Assembly: GCA_029962745.1 (NCBI GenBank)
Contig: CM057161.1
Coordinates: 12,911,253 to 12,975,252 of the forward strand
Length of the DNA: 64,000 nucleotides
Direction of reading: 5' to 3'
Origin: Echinometra lucunter
Lineage: Eukaryota > Echinodermata > Echinoidea > Camarodonta > Echinometridae
Every line of letters starts with the position of its first letter. Position 1 is the first letter of the stretch. Both the position numbers and the translations under genes were made by a program. Positions 35,763 to 46,467 of the stretch are shown in pieces. The notes beneath the pieces were generated by a model. It ran no database searches. It had not been told where the DNA came from and saw nothing but the letters and a program-made list of their open reading frames with translations.

Positions 35763-36363
35763 GTAAGTCATGTCCATGTGAGATTGTAACCAGATAATAT
35801 TTAATTTTTAAGATGTAGCTTATAAGATATATACAGTGTTACAGTATATAATTATATGTATAATATATATCAAGATCAATGTTTAATGTTTGTATAGACT
35901 TTGTGTGATTAAAAGTGCATTATTTTCTTTTTTTTTTGGGGGGGGGGCGATTGTGATATTCAAACTGTCCTTGACTCGACACTAAAGCGACAATTTTGTT
36001 TATTGGTGATTTTAATAATCACCCAATCACGGTCATTTTTCCGGTTGCATGAATCTCTATGAATGATTTGTCTTGGACCTAGACATATTGTCAGAAACAC
36101 TTTATACTAAACTTTCCAATATAAGTATGATTAAACTTCTATCACTGAATATGAACTTAGAAAATTATATCTATAATCTTCATGAATTCAATGAGTCTTA
36201 GAAAATGTCTTAGAAACGTCTTAGAAACCTAAACATACTTGACATGGTAATTTTAGGTGGATTTCATATTCTTCCATGATGATTTCCTGTCATTTCATTT
36301 TATTCTTTATTTTTCTCTTTCCTTCACCTTTGCCCTCTCCCCATTTTTATGAAAACTGCACAG

Positions 36364-38082
36364 AATAAGAAAGCAAAGAAAAGAATTGCAAGTCCAGATG
36401 AATGGAAGCAAAACGTTCAAAGAAAGCGACGAAACCTAGGACTTCCATATACTTCCAGAGACGGTAAGAAGAGAACTGCAAGGCAGATGGGGAAGCCATG
36501 TCCAGACAACTGCAGATTTAAATGCACTGAAAACATCTCGGAGCAAGAGAGAGAACATATCTTCTTGCAGTACTGGGGCACAGGCAGCTATGAAAGACAG
36601 CATGATTTTATTTGTCAGCATGCCCATAAGAACCATAAGAAACATGACAATCAAAAAAGGGTCAATACAGACTACTTTCTTCCTGTAAGGGGCCAAGTTA
36701 AAAGGGTTTGTCACTTTTTCTTCATCAACACCCTTGGCATAACACAAAAATCTGTACGGTACACACTTGAGAAACATGATCACTTTTCCAGTGATCAACG
36801 TGGTAGACATCCACCCAAAAACAAGGCTGATGAGAGTGATCTTGATCACATCAGGGCCCACATCAAAAAGTTCCCAGTTGTTCCATCCCACTACTGTAGG
36901 AGCTCAAGTACTCGACAATACTTGTCTAGTAATTTGAGTATCAGGAAAATGTACGACTTGTACAAAGATGAGACTCAAAATCCGAAGTCCCTTTCTCTGT
37001 ACAATAAAATCTTCAATACACAGTTCAACCTTGGCTTCCATCATCCCAAAAAGGATGAATGTAAAAAGTGCATTGAATACAATAACTCAACAGCACAAAC
37101 AAAAGAGAGTCTCAAGGAAGAACATGAAACCCATCTCAACAATAAGAAAATGGCAAGGCAAGAAAAAGACATTGACAAACAAAAAGCACTGAAGGATGAA
37201 TCATTCCACTCATATACCTTTGATTTGCAGCAAGTTCTACCTTGCCCCAAAACAAATGCCTCACTGTTGTTTTACAAGAGACAACTCTCTGTGTACAATC
37301 TTTGCTTGTACAACCAAGGCAATGGAGATGGTCACTGCTACATCTGGAGCGAGGTAGAAGGGGGAAGAGGTTCTGTAGAGATAGGGACATGCCTGCTCTG
37401 CCACCTTCAAAATCTCAGGGGTGTTGACCATGTTACACTTTACAGTGATGGATGCGGTGGACAGAACCGAAATCGGTTTGTGGTAGCAGCATTGCTCTAT
37501 GCTGTAAGGACGACGAATATCAAGACGATCGAGCACAAATTTCTGGAGTCGGGGCACACGCAAATGGAGGTCGACTCCATGCACAGTGCCATTGAATCTG
37601 TGCAGAAGAACATTGCCATATTCCACCCTGATCAATGGGCAGCTGCTGCAGCTCTGGCAAGACGCAGCAGGCCATATATGGTACGACAACTACATCATCG
37701 TGAGTTTGTCGACCTGAAGAAGCTGGCTGCAGACATTCTGCAGAACAGTGCCAAGGATGTGGATGGCAACAAAATCTTCTGGTCTCGCATGCGACATGTC
37801 AAGTGTGAGAAGAAGTCTCCTCACCTCATGCAGTTCAGATATTCCTTTGATGAGGAACTTCGTGAACTGCGAGTGGCCAGTGCCAGGAAGATGCCCCAGG
37901 TCAAGCTTCAATCTGCGTATGATTGTCCTCTGAAGATCGCTGCAAAGAAGAAGGCGGACCTGCTTGACCTGTGTGAGCACAATGTCATCCCACTTTCTCA
38001 CCAAGCTTACTATCGATCACTAATGTCAAAGAAAGATGAAGCAAATGAAAGTGAGGAGAGTGAGGATAATGGTGATGAGTAA
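36364..38082 (+). CDS. Transposase-like gene, terminal exon: RNase H-like catalytic region
   Basis: The acceptor (pyrimidine tract, then ACTGCACAG) ends at 36363. The open frame continues 5' to an ATG at 36349, but the five residues before 36364 are intron in the spliced model. It codes 572 residues to TAA at 38080. Numbering from that upstream Met: a basic N-terminus, CPDNCRFKC at 51-59, a helix-turn-helix-like stretch at 116-140, HHPKKDECKKC at 231-241, TFDLQQVLPCP with Asp292, FYKRQLSVYNL at 308-318, YSDGCGGQNRN with Asp367, GHTQMEVDSMHSAIE with His403, Asp409 and Glu416, and an acidic tail. Asp292, Asp367 and Glu416 are the best candidate DDE triad. I recognise the pattern as a widespread invertebrate family (DUF7869-like, from memory), which I infer to be transposase-derived. 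This exon shows no stop or frameshift. Confidence 0.85.
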   Translation, partial: NKKAKKRIASPDEWKQNVQRKRRNLGLPYTSRDGKKRTARQMGKPCPDNCRFKCTENISEQEREHIFLQYWGTGSYERQHDFICQHAHKNHKKHDNQKRVNTDYFLPVRGQVKRVCHFFFINTLGITQKSVRYTLEKHDHFSSDQRGRHPPKNKADESDLDHIRAHIKKFPVVPSHYCRSSSTRQYLSSNLSIRKMYDLYKDETQNPKSLSLYNKIFNTQFNLGFHHPKKDECKKCIEYNNSTAQTKESLKEEHETHLNNKKMARQEKDIDKQKALKDESFHSYTFDLQQVLPCPKTNASLLFYKRQLSVYNLCLYNQGNGDGHCYIWSEVEGGRGSVEIGTCLLCHLQNLRGVDHVTLYSDGCGGQNRNRFVVAALLYAVRTTNIKTIEHKFLESGHTQMEVDSMHSAIESVQKNIAIFHPDQWAAAAALARRSRPYMVRQLHHREFVDLKKLAADILQNSAKDVDGNKIFWSRMRHVKCEKKSPHLMQFRYSFDEELRELRVASARKMPQVKLQSAYDCPLKIAAKKKADLLDLCEHNVIPLSHQAYYRSLMSKKDEANESEESEDNGDE

Positions 38083-41000
38083 TGACAGTTGTTTATGTGA
38101 GGTAATGTGATCTATCAGGATCTTCATTCAGTTAAGCTGTATTAATTGACAATGGGATATATTATGCAAAACTATACTGTCAATATTCTTAAATCCTATT
38201 CCACTCAGTGTGAGGAACTGATGAAAGGATAAAAAACCTGAACTCACATAGTTGTGTTGAAGATCATACATTATTTATTAAATCCTATTTAATGAAAAGT
38301 CCAGGAGTGAAATCACACTTATACTGGAATAATAACCAGTACCTTCATGGGAACAGTTATGCAGCAAAAAAATATATCTCCATTCTGTGCTAATTAGTTT
38401 ACCAGTGAACAGAAGTGTGATCTGCTTGGGAGAACTTCATAGATTCTAAGATGTACTCTCTCCCCCAAATTAAATGCACCTGTTCGCAAACATATACACT
38501 TAAATTCCTACATTAAAAATAACTTGTAACACAATAAGACTGTCGACTCTTAACAAGCTAAAAATTATTTGACATTGCTATATCATAGATTTACAATTGA
38601 CGTAATCTATTTTTATTCGAGATAATGTCAACGACAATACATTGAATATTCTAGGGCTTGGGCATTTACAGTAATAGATATGTGATTATTGGGATTTTTT
38701 TTAATTTTACCTGGTTGCTAAAAGACGGAAAGTTATCTATGAACAGGCTACCAAGGGACCGACAGCTTGAAGTCTTGAAGTTTCTTAAGATCTTACTTAA
38801 TGATGATGAACCATGTCATTTGTTTGAGACAGTGTAAAATATTAGGGTTTTTAATTCAGAACTGAGGCTGAATTGTATTCCTTCACAATAGGAAATATGC
38901 AAAAATATATTTATTCTTAAATCCCATTCTACTCAATGTGAGAGAATGATCAAACGATAAGCTGCATGTGCTTAAAATTCTGTGTGTGTTTGTTTTTAGC
39001 TCACTTCTTTTTCTATTTTGTCGCTTCAATTGATAAACATTTTTTTTTGTTGTTGATTTATGAACTAATAGCAGAAAAGAAGAAAAAGCAGTATTGCTGA
39101 AAATATGCACAATGTTTAATACTCATCACAGATCAACATCATTATCTTTGTGTAATTTATGAACTTATGTACAGAAGGGTTTTTGATAATGGTTCTTATG
39201 TGTATCATAATGTTCTTGTTTTAAAGTTCTTTGGGGGTAATATATTGTTTAATACACATGTAAATGAATCTTAGTTAAGAAATTTGAATGTATACCAGAG
39301 AAATATGACAATTTAATTGTATTGTTGAAGTCATGTGAGGATAGGAATGAATGGACACTTTCTGCTATGTAGACTTTCGTCGTTTGTGTGAATTTTTTTC
39401 TACATTAATAGGAAAAAATATATACATGTGTAAATATTTTACCAAAATAAAATGATATTTGGATATATTTCTTGCAGGCATAATGCTAAATCAGTTTTCA
39501 GACATAAAGTACGCTGATCAATGAATATTTTGTCAAGTACAGCAATATAAATGAATTTTAAATGAGACACCTTACAATATTTATACAATGCCTGTCTTCA
39601 TGTGTATATTTGGGAAAAATTACAAATATGATTTCATATCAAGCTAATTCTAAAATAAACTTAATAGATGAATTACCAGACATAGAGTATTAAATTTTAT
39701 TCCTTATAATATATTTGTAAATTATGTGTGGTTTTTATAAGTGAACCAGTATAATATATATACAATTTGTGAGAAATAATTATGATATATCAGTATTTCA
39801 TTATTTGAAATATGAACATCCAATCAATTTAAATAATTAACAGATTATAATTCTTACAATATTTCAATTGAATAAGTGCTGTATCTGCTGTTACTCATAT
39901 GGTATTTTCATCAAGATAATGCTAGGTCTACTGCTAATGCCTTTGATAACAAGTTCGAAATACCCCTATTCATTTTAGATTAATATTATACGTATAAGTA
40001 TGCTATTTCATCAGTCAGTGTTGATAAATGAAAGTTCATTAAGTCCAGAGATGATCAGTTGTACACTATGTGTGTTTACAAACTTTAATCTTAGAGGGAA
40101 TCTTAGAAAATGAAAGTATTACCAACCTTCCAATTGACACTGAAGTTTGGTTTTTATCTTTGTATAAATTTGATATTTATATAGATTTGTGTGAAATATC
40201 ACAACTGGGTTGCTCACCATATTAAAGTGTATGTTTGTGAAATCAGAACATGTTTTTACCTGATATTTCAAATGCTTATGATAAGTTTAATTGATGTGAA
40301 AAATGTATGTGCTTTTTATTCCACCAAAGTCTTGCCACTGTTCAGAAAAAACATGATAAATGGTTATTATGAAATAAATATCAAATGTTTGAAACGTGAA
40401 ACGTTCACACCTCTATGCCTCTTTGATAATTACTCATTTGAGTGAATTATGACAATTATTGCAATATATTTTGAAAATCAATCTTTTTTTCTCGTTTTCT
40501 CTTCTCTCTTTACTCTCTTTAAAAAAACTAACCCAATACATGAGGAAATATAAGGTACACTTTCTAGCTATAAATGCTAATTTAATGACACTGATAATGA
40601 TAGTGATGCTGCTGCTGATTATGATGGAAATGATGATGTGGAGAAGTAGGATTATTAACTGGACATACCGTTTGGCTATACAAATCATGGCATAAAATAA
40701 GAATACATGATTTAAAGGGGACGTTTCCTTCTGGGTTGGAGGGTGCTATAGCAGTAATATAAAATCATTTGACAAGTTTTAATGACAACATAAATAATAA
40801 TTGATCGTGATGCCTAAAATTCATTTGTTTTTATGTTTATTAATTATATTTGGGAAGTCTTTTGTTTATAGGAGCACCAGGAATATAAGAAAAAAGGAAT
40901 TTTTTAACAAAAAAATAGGATTATGAATGCTTTATGCAAATTCATGATAAAGATAGTGTTTTGAATCCAATCTGCCGGAATAAAAAAATAGGATCTAAAG

Positions 41001-41434
41001 GACTCGTGCAATGACTGAATATTACTGAAAACATTTATCAAGGTATAATTTGCGTTGCAAATAGCAGTGTTCAGTCTTTGTCTCGTTTTCTAAAGTCTAG
41101 CACAGTCATTTATATTAGAAACTTAAATGATGCATCACTCTCGCCTAGTCAAGAATGATTAGGGTGGCAGAGGGAGGCAAAAGTAGCATAATTTTGAAGA
41201 AAAAAACACAACAATAACTTCTTAGAAAAATTATCTTGTAATCGAAACGCTAGTACGAACATTTGATTATCATGGTATAGAATAACACATGAAGTGTTTC
41301 CTATCCAATTCTGTAAAAAATAGTCCTGCTTAGTCATTTATGTCTTTGTAATTAAATATAAGTTTTGTAGCACTTTCTGGACCACCCTGTATACACGAAT
41401 CAATGTGAACTTTAATGCATACGAATATGCTTTA
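38083..41434. other. Transposon 3' region, no further gene
   Basis: Very AT-rich. The first canonical AATAAA that I see downstream of the stop is at 39446-39451, so the 3' untranslated region may be about 1.4 kb. A duplicated segment sits at 38165-38240 and 38888-38960 (CTTAAATCC(T/C)ATTC(C/T)ACTCA). A possible decayed SINE piece lies at 38746-38812 (CTACCAAGGGACCGACAGCT). No second open frame looks protein-like. Confidence 0.6.
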
Positions 41435-41695
41435 CGCCCTTTTACAAGCTCTTTTTACTCGTAGCACTAATTTTTCATTTAAGCAGAAGGACGCAACACG
41501 CATGCGCCCTTCTTTTACAGTATGCGCATGGCCAATGTGAATTAAGCAGAAGGGCGCAACATGCTATGCGCCCTTCCTTTACAGTATGCGCACGTTAATG
41601 TGATTTAAGCAGGAGGGCGCAAAGAGCTATTCGCCCTTTTGCTTAGAGCGCGCGCACAGTAGTGTGATTTAAGCAGAAAGGCACAGGCAATAAAT
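41435..41695 (+). repeat. Right subterminal repeat array, 63-64-bp period
   Basis: AGCAGAAGG(G/A)CGC or close variants start at 41482, 41545, 41608 and 41672, spaced 63, 63 and 64 bp. A degenerate copy with CGCCCTTTT lies at 41435. Each unit includes the complement (GCGCCCTTCTTT at 41504, GCGCCCTTCCTTT in the next unit), then ACAGTATGCGCA and AATGTGATTTA. These match the left array at 29263-29385 in the same orientation. Confidence 0.9.
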
Positions 41696-41881
41696 TGCGT
41701 TTATCTTTAAAAGTATTAATTCATATGACACAAAAATTTGAAGAGTCTAACTTTATGAGTACTCTTATAAACATGTGCATTTTCAAAGTAATTCAACGTA
41801 TTTTCGCGGAGACAAATAACTTTTACCCTTTAAATGCGATTTTCTCAAAAGTGTGTTTTACAGGCGCTCGCGTGCTTACGA

Positions 41882-41903
41882 CCTTCTGCCAGCGGCACGA
41901 CGA
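41882..41903 (-). repeat. Right terminal inverted repeat core
   Basis: Perfect complement of 29117-29138. It is followed outward by AATCCCG, matching the complement of the left CGGGAT with a 3-bp length difference. Confidence 0.9.
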
Positions 41904-41909
41904 AATCCC

Positions 41910-41976
41910 GGCGGTCTCAGGCCCCGAGACGGTTCCGGTATCAATCGATTGAGACCGTATCCCGGCAGAAAAAATA
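41910..41976. repeat. Palindromes outside the right terminal repeat
   Basis: GGTCTC...GAGACGG (41912-41932) and CGGTATCAATCGATTGAGAC (41937 onward) are each nearly self-complementary and end in CCCGGCAG. The left side has only a partial counterpart, CCGGTCCGGAATCGGG at 29095-29110. They may be the true outer tip of the element or part of the target. Confidence 0.5.
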
Positions 41977-42025
41977 AATAAACAACTTCTTTATTTAGGT
42001 TGTGAACTTTAGTAATTGTACTTAC

Positions 42026-42193
42026 AAAAGGGGTCCGCCCACTTGACCAAAGGCCCTCATCTTCGATTCGTGCAATATTGGCCCTAATTCGTGGAATATT
42101 CTCTGGTATCCCATTCAGAGCCATCCAATATAATATAAATACTGCACGGCAAATTTTGTACATGAGCCTATTCGGCGTTTTATACAATATGCT
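42026..42193 (-). CDS. Candidate internal exon, unidentified protein, minus strand
   Basis: On the minus strand the acceptor TTTTTTCCTG...AATATCAG ends at 42194 and the consensus donor GTAAGT begins at 42025. The 168 nt between are open in phase 0 and code 56 residues, including KTPNRLMYKICRAVF and ENIPRIRANIARIEDEGLWS. The composition is protein-like. It lies 120 bp outside the right transposon terminus, so it belongs either to a host gene whose intron received the transposon or to an older neighbouring element. I do not recognise the family. Confidence 0.45.
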
Positions 42194-42604
42194 CTGATAT
42201 TGTACAGACAAATCATACAGGAAAAAAATATGTGTTTTTAATGCGCCGCAAAAATGCCCTATATAGATAATAATATGTCATATTCACCAGATATATACTT
42301 TTGATACATTTACTTTCTTGTGATTAACTTGGCCCAGGTTAAGCGACAATGTTCAATTAATATTGCAACATTCCAAGAGCTGAAGAATATTGAATAACGA
42401 GAAATCAACATGCATTGCAACATGCTAGAGTGAATCTCCTTGTTCATTCACTCCCTCATGATAAAATTTTGGCCGTTGAACCACCAATTTTCAATAAATA
42501 TTGCAGCATTCCAAGAACTGGAGAAAATAAATAATGAAGGGATGATTGAGCTCTAATAGTAAATGTGCTTTGTTTAAAGAATAAAAAAGGGGAAAAAAGA
42601 AATT

Positions 42605-42890
42605 CTAACTCCCTTGATACCATTGTTTTAAAAGGGCATGCCCCATTTGTCCGATGGAGCCCAAATTTTCCATTAGCTCCGGCAATGCACATGATGCATT
42701 AGCTCTCCCCCGTGTCGCAAACCCATCGGATACTAAATAATTGACTATGTCTATAAGCCAGGGTTGAGAAGCAGCTGTACGCCAAACGTCCATGGCAGAA
42801 CGCCGTAACTCAAGAATCTGTGTAATTTTCTCAAGTGCAGTTTTTTCTTTAATATAGGTTACTTCATTCTGTCCTATAGTGTTGAATAGG
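42605..42890 (-). CDS. Candidate coding block, unidentified protein, minus strand
   Basis: An open frame runs from about 42890 down to TAG at 42605 and is protein-like: EKITQILELRRSAMDVWRTA, then QPWLIDIVNYLVSDGFATRG, then PELMENLGSIGQMGHALLKQ. A possible acceptor (CACTATAG) ends at 42874 and a possible donor (GTTAGA) begins at 42609, but that donor's phase does not fit the acceptor of the block at 42026-42193. The two blocks may be exons of one minus-strand gene with an unseen exon or a different splice site, or fragments of a decayed gene. Family not recognised. Confidence 0.4.
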
Positions 42891-43579
42891 TCCAGAAAAA
42901 AATGAATTCAATTTTTTTTTTTCAGAAATGAGAAGTTTTATTTGGTAATTAATGTTTCTTTTGCTTGAATACGAAAATTGTATGAGGTCAATTTCAACAC
43001 AAATTTTTTAAAACAGAATTATATTTGTCTCTACAATGGAGGGGCTTGAAACAAGCTAAATTTGCAATTTTTATTACTTTTCTATTACTTAATTACTTAT
43101 ATTTCCAAATGTTTTACATTTTATTGTACCAATACTTTCAGCCAAGAATATCATAAAAACTGAAAAAATAAATTGATTCAGCCTGAAAAAGGGGAAGCAG
43201 GAGTGAACAACAAACTAAGAATCAATTTTGCTTGTCCTTGATATCCCGGATGTTTGAATGCATTTGGTTTTAACTCAAGTAGCCATTTTCATTAAATCTC
43301 CTTGGCAGAACTCGCAAAAGTGATTGCCTCCTTGGGAAGTCGTTGGACTTGAAACCTTTTTGCTACCGTGATGCACGACTCCCGATGAGGCAATTGTTGC
43401 GTGGTTTCATGCGGGAAAATCAATTTACAGATCAGATGCTGGTTCCTAGTCATTTGTTTGGGGTGCAGACATTGTTTACAGTCATAGGCATTTCTGTTCT
43501 GTTCCGAAGATAAAGATGACGCTGATGTATGCATGTATACCCATGCAGTCAGGCAGGGCAGATAATGGAAGGTGAGATG
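42891..43579. other. No confident gene
   Basis: A minus-strand frame at about 43292-43500 contains CKQCLHPKQM and HLICKLIFP but has no supporting splice signals, so I leave it uncalled. The rest is AT-rich. Confidence 0.35.
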
Positions 43580-43742
43580 GAAAAGGAATGAGAGAGAGAG
43601 AGGGAGAAAGAGAGAGAGAGAGAGAGAGAGCAATAGGGGAGACAGAGAGAGAGGGAGAGCAAGCAGAGGAAAGAGAGGGTGTGAAGCAGATATAGAAGAG
43701 ATATATACATGTATTCTAGATAGAGTTAAAGACAGTAAAAAA

Positions 43743-43781
<39 letters not shown>

Positions 43782-43790
43782 TGTTGGATG
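43580..43790. repeat. GA-rich microsatellites
   Basis: (GA)n at 43590-43632 and 43748-43780 with purine-rich sequence between. Confidence 0.9.
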
Positions 43791-44379
43791 GATGTTGCAT
43801 TCTTTTTGGATAAATGAGATACTCGATAGAGTATGCATATATCTAGAGGAATATTTACAAAAATTACATAATTAAAAATTACGTTTGGAAAGAGGGAGTG
43901 AGTGAAAGAGAGATAGAGACAGAGAGACCCCGAGGAAGAACAGGTTAGCTATGTTAGTTAATCTGAAGGGGGTCATCCCTCGATCTTAATTTCATTCTTT
44001 TCTATTGTAGGCCTATTGTACCATTGCTATATTTGTATTGTTATATAATCTGATGTTTACATTTTAACCTGTACTGTTTTTATGATCCTAAATAAAACCA
44101 AAACCAGAGAGAGAGAGAGAGAGAGAGAATCAGGAGCATAAAAATGGGTCGAGTAAAAGACTGAAGAAGGTACCGCAGTACATTGAAATGTTACTAGCAC
44201 TTTCTGTGGAAGGGAAGGAAAGACGTATATTATGCATGAATGGATAAGATGAAAAATATAGTGGAGAAGTGGAAGTGAAATGGCAACAAAATGAGAGTGG
44301 CAAGAGACAGGGAGGAAGTGGAAGAGACTGAGATGAGAGGTTAAGCTGAAGAGATTTGAACTTGTGCTGAGAGGGCAGT
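43791..44379. other. No gene; short (GA)n at 44105-44129
   Basis: Unique-looking sequence with one short microsatellite. Confidence 0.4.
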
Positions 44380-44440
44380 AAAGAGGAGAGAGAGGCAGAG
44401 AGAGAGAGAGAGAGAGAGAGAGGCAGAGAGATTGCGACAG
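44380..44440. repeat. GA-rich microsatellite
   Basis: (GA)n with GGCAGAGA interruptions, similar in wording to the minisatellite at 9355. Confidence 0.85.
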
Positions 44441-44559
44441 ATGAAATGAAAGATGGCATGTCTATGTGAGTGAGGTGCATAGAAATGAATTGAATACGGA
44501 GAGCCCACCAATCTATCACCCTGACATATGTCTGTCGCCTCTGGTTTATGAATGTCGGT

Positions 44560-45190
44560 AATTCTGTCTCCTCCATCCTGTCTCGTTCTCTCCATCCGTC
44601 TCTTCTCTCGTCCTCTCTTTCTCCTCATTTCTTTCTCTTCAAAGTTCTTTCATTCTCTCTCTCTCTCTCTTTATACCATGATCATCTCTCTGTATATCTC
44701 TCTTACACAATTATCTTCTGGTATCTATATTTGGCTTTTTAAAAAAATGTACTTTCTTCTTAATGCCTGATCTCTGGTGTGTGTAAAGGAAGAAATCATC
44801 GAATAATCAGAGTGAAATGCATGATAATGCATCCTTGCATCCATTGCAATTTCTCTTTCTCCTTTCCCTTTTTCTCATGTTTTTTTCACCTTTTATTTCT
44901 GGGCCTCTTTCCCCCTTCCCCTTGTTGCACAATTTTCTATCCATTCTCATTCTGTGCAATTCCTTCTCTATTCTCTATCTCCTTATCCTTCTCCCTCCTC
45001 CCTTATCTCTTTCTCTCTCTTCCTCTCTTCCTCTTTTTATACCTCTATATTTTGTGGCTTTTTTCCACTCCTCGTCATAATTTTCTATCCATTCTCTCTG
45101 CAATTCTATCTCTTTTCTTCATCTCTCTCTCCTTCTCCCTCCTTTTTTCTCTCTCTCTCTCTCTCTCTCTCCCTCTCTTGCTTTCATCTC
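44560..45190. repeat. Pyrimidine-rich tract with internal duplication
   Basis: CT-rich throughout. A unit of about 140 bp containing ATAATTTTCTATCCATTCTC-like words and TGCAATTC recurs at about 44930 and 45078. Overlapping Ser/Leu/Phe-rich frames are composition artefacts. Confidence 0.8.
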
Positions 45191-45229
45191 ATCTCTCATG
45201 CCACCCTTTCATGTGTTGTCAGTGATCAG

Positions 45230-45840
45230 CTGCATCTCTCTCCAATGCTCAGTGGTTATGAGTACATGCATGTGCTGCCATTCTTCTCCATACCTCAGCT
45301 TCTCGACCATGTTTCTTCATATCTGCCTCATAAGGCTTCATTCATATATGAAACAGTTAACCACATCTAATAACCACCATCAGTAATGAAATGACGATAT
45401 GACAAAAGCACAAGTGTGCTTCACTGTATCTTATAACCCACCGATACATGTAAGTGAGTATGCTCTGGGGCTTTTGTTTCACATTTACTCCTTACTACAT
45501 ATACCCACTTGCTATTCATGTGTAAGTAAAATGGTCATAATTATTCTGTGGCATTTTAAGGCAGTTTGAATGGGGTATCATTGTCATGAGTACATGTGCT
45601 CTTATCTTTTCCATGCTCTTGCTTCTTCTAGGTCATGTTTCATGGTGTCTGCTCTGTAAAGCTTCATTCACGCATGAATTCGTAAACTGCCTCAAACAAG
45701 CCGCTTTGTGGCATTTTCGTGGTGACCTGCACATGTGTGAACAAGGCATTATGGTCATGAGTACAAATGCTCCTATTTTGTTCATGCTTTTGCTTCTCCT
45801 CAATCATGTTCCTTGGTTTCAACCATGCCAAGGATGATGG
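45230..45840. repeat. Diverged tandem repeats with TCATGAGTACA words
   Basis: Blocks near 45255, 45583 and 45755 share (C/T)ATGAGTACA, then CTTCTC and CATGTTTC-like words. The first two also share GCTTCATTCA and GAA(T/A)C(G/A)(G/T)TTAA-like words. The copies are diverged and the unit boundaries uncertain. Confidence 0.55.
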
Positions 45841-46094
45841 GGGTGTTCAGGAAGCCATGAATGCCCTCCTGGCTTTTCCTTCTCCTTTCATTTCCTTTCC
45901 TTTTCGCGTTCTCTCCTTTCATTCTCACGTTCTTCCTTTCACACCACCATCTTGTGACGGTGTCATGTGGCGCCGTTGAGTAGCTCCTTCATGTTTAATG
46001 TACTGCTTATATGTTTTCATGATTACTCATACTGGTTTTATATTGCTTGATGGAGGTGTTGGTGTCAACATTGGTTTGAATACCAGGTAATATT
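45841..46094. other. No gene recognised
   Basis: TTCC-rich at about 45870-45950, otherwise unremarkable. Confidence 0.4.
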
Positions 46095-46400
46095 CAGTCT
46101 CGCTCTCTCTCTCTCTCTCTCTCTCCTTGATGTTTACTCTTGTTTGTTTTTTCACTTTCCCTATCCACCCACCTCTCATATGTTTTCTCTCTCCCCTCTC
46201 TCTCTCCCCCTCTCCTCCCCTCTCTCCCCTCTCTCCCCCCTCTCTCCCCCTCTCTCTCTCTCCCCCTCTCCTCCCCTCTCTCTCCCTCTCTCCCCCTCTC
46301 TCTCTCCCCTCTCTCCCCTCTCCCTCTCTCCCCCTCTCTCCCCCTCTCTCTCCCCCTCTCTCCCCCTCTCTCCTTCTCTCTCTTTCTCTTCTATCATCCT
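46095..46400. repeat. CT/CCCCT microsatellite
   Basis: CTCTCCCCCTCTCTC-type repeats. Open frames on both strands are artefacts of the repeat. Confidence 0.95.
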
Positions 46401-46467
46401 CTATCACTCTCTTTTTCTTGTCAGTGTCTGTCTGCTCCTCTTCCTTTCCTCCTTTGTCATCACTCTG

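Larger units (their letters stand above)
29107..41910 (+). mobile_element. Large DNA transposon, about 12.8 kb, carrying a nine-exon transposase-like gene
   Basis: The ends carry a perfect 22-bp inverted repeat: 29117-29138 on the plus strand equals the complement of 41882-41903, with TCGTCGTGCCGCTGGCAG at its core. Outward, CGGGAT (29107-29112) and ATCCCG (41905-41910) also correspond after a 3-bp length difference. Just inside lie subterminal arrays of 62-64-bp repeats at both ends, and between them one plus-strand gene with DDE/RNase H-like motifs. I could not fix the outermost base or a target-site duplication, because 5-60 bp of further G/C-rich partly palindromic sequence adjoins each core. 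The superfamily is not settled. The catalytic motif resembles proteins I associate with DUF7869-type transposases, possibly Sola-like, and that is from memory. Confidence 0.8.

Noticed and set aside
36349..36363. ATG at 36349 as the start of the transposase protein
   Set aside because: It lies in the pyrimidine-rich acceptor region. The spliced model enters at 36364 in the same frame from eight upstream coding exons.
36436..36891. 151-codon minus-strand frame opposite the catalytic exon
   Set aside because: Shadow of the transposase frame. It shows no splice support and the plus strand carries the recognisable motifs.
43292..43633. 113-codon minus-strand frame with CKQC and HLIC
   Set aside because: It starts in a CT repeat and ends without donor or acceptor signals, and the Cys spacing matches no pattern I can name.
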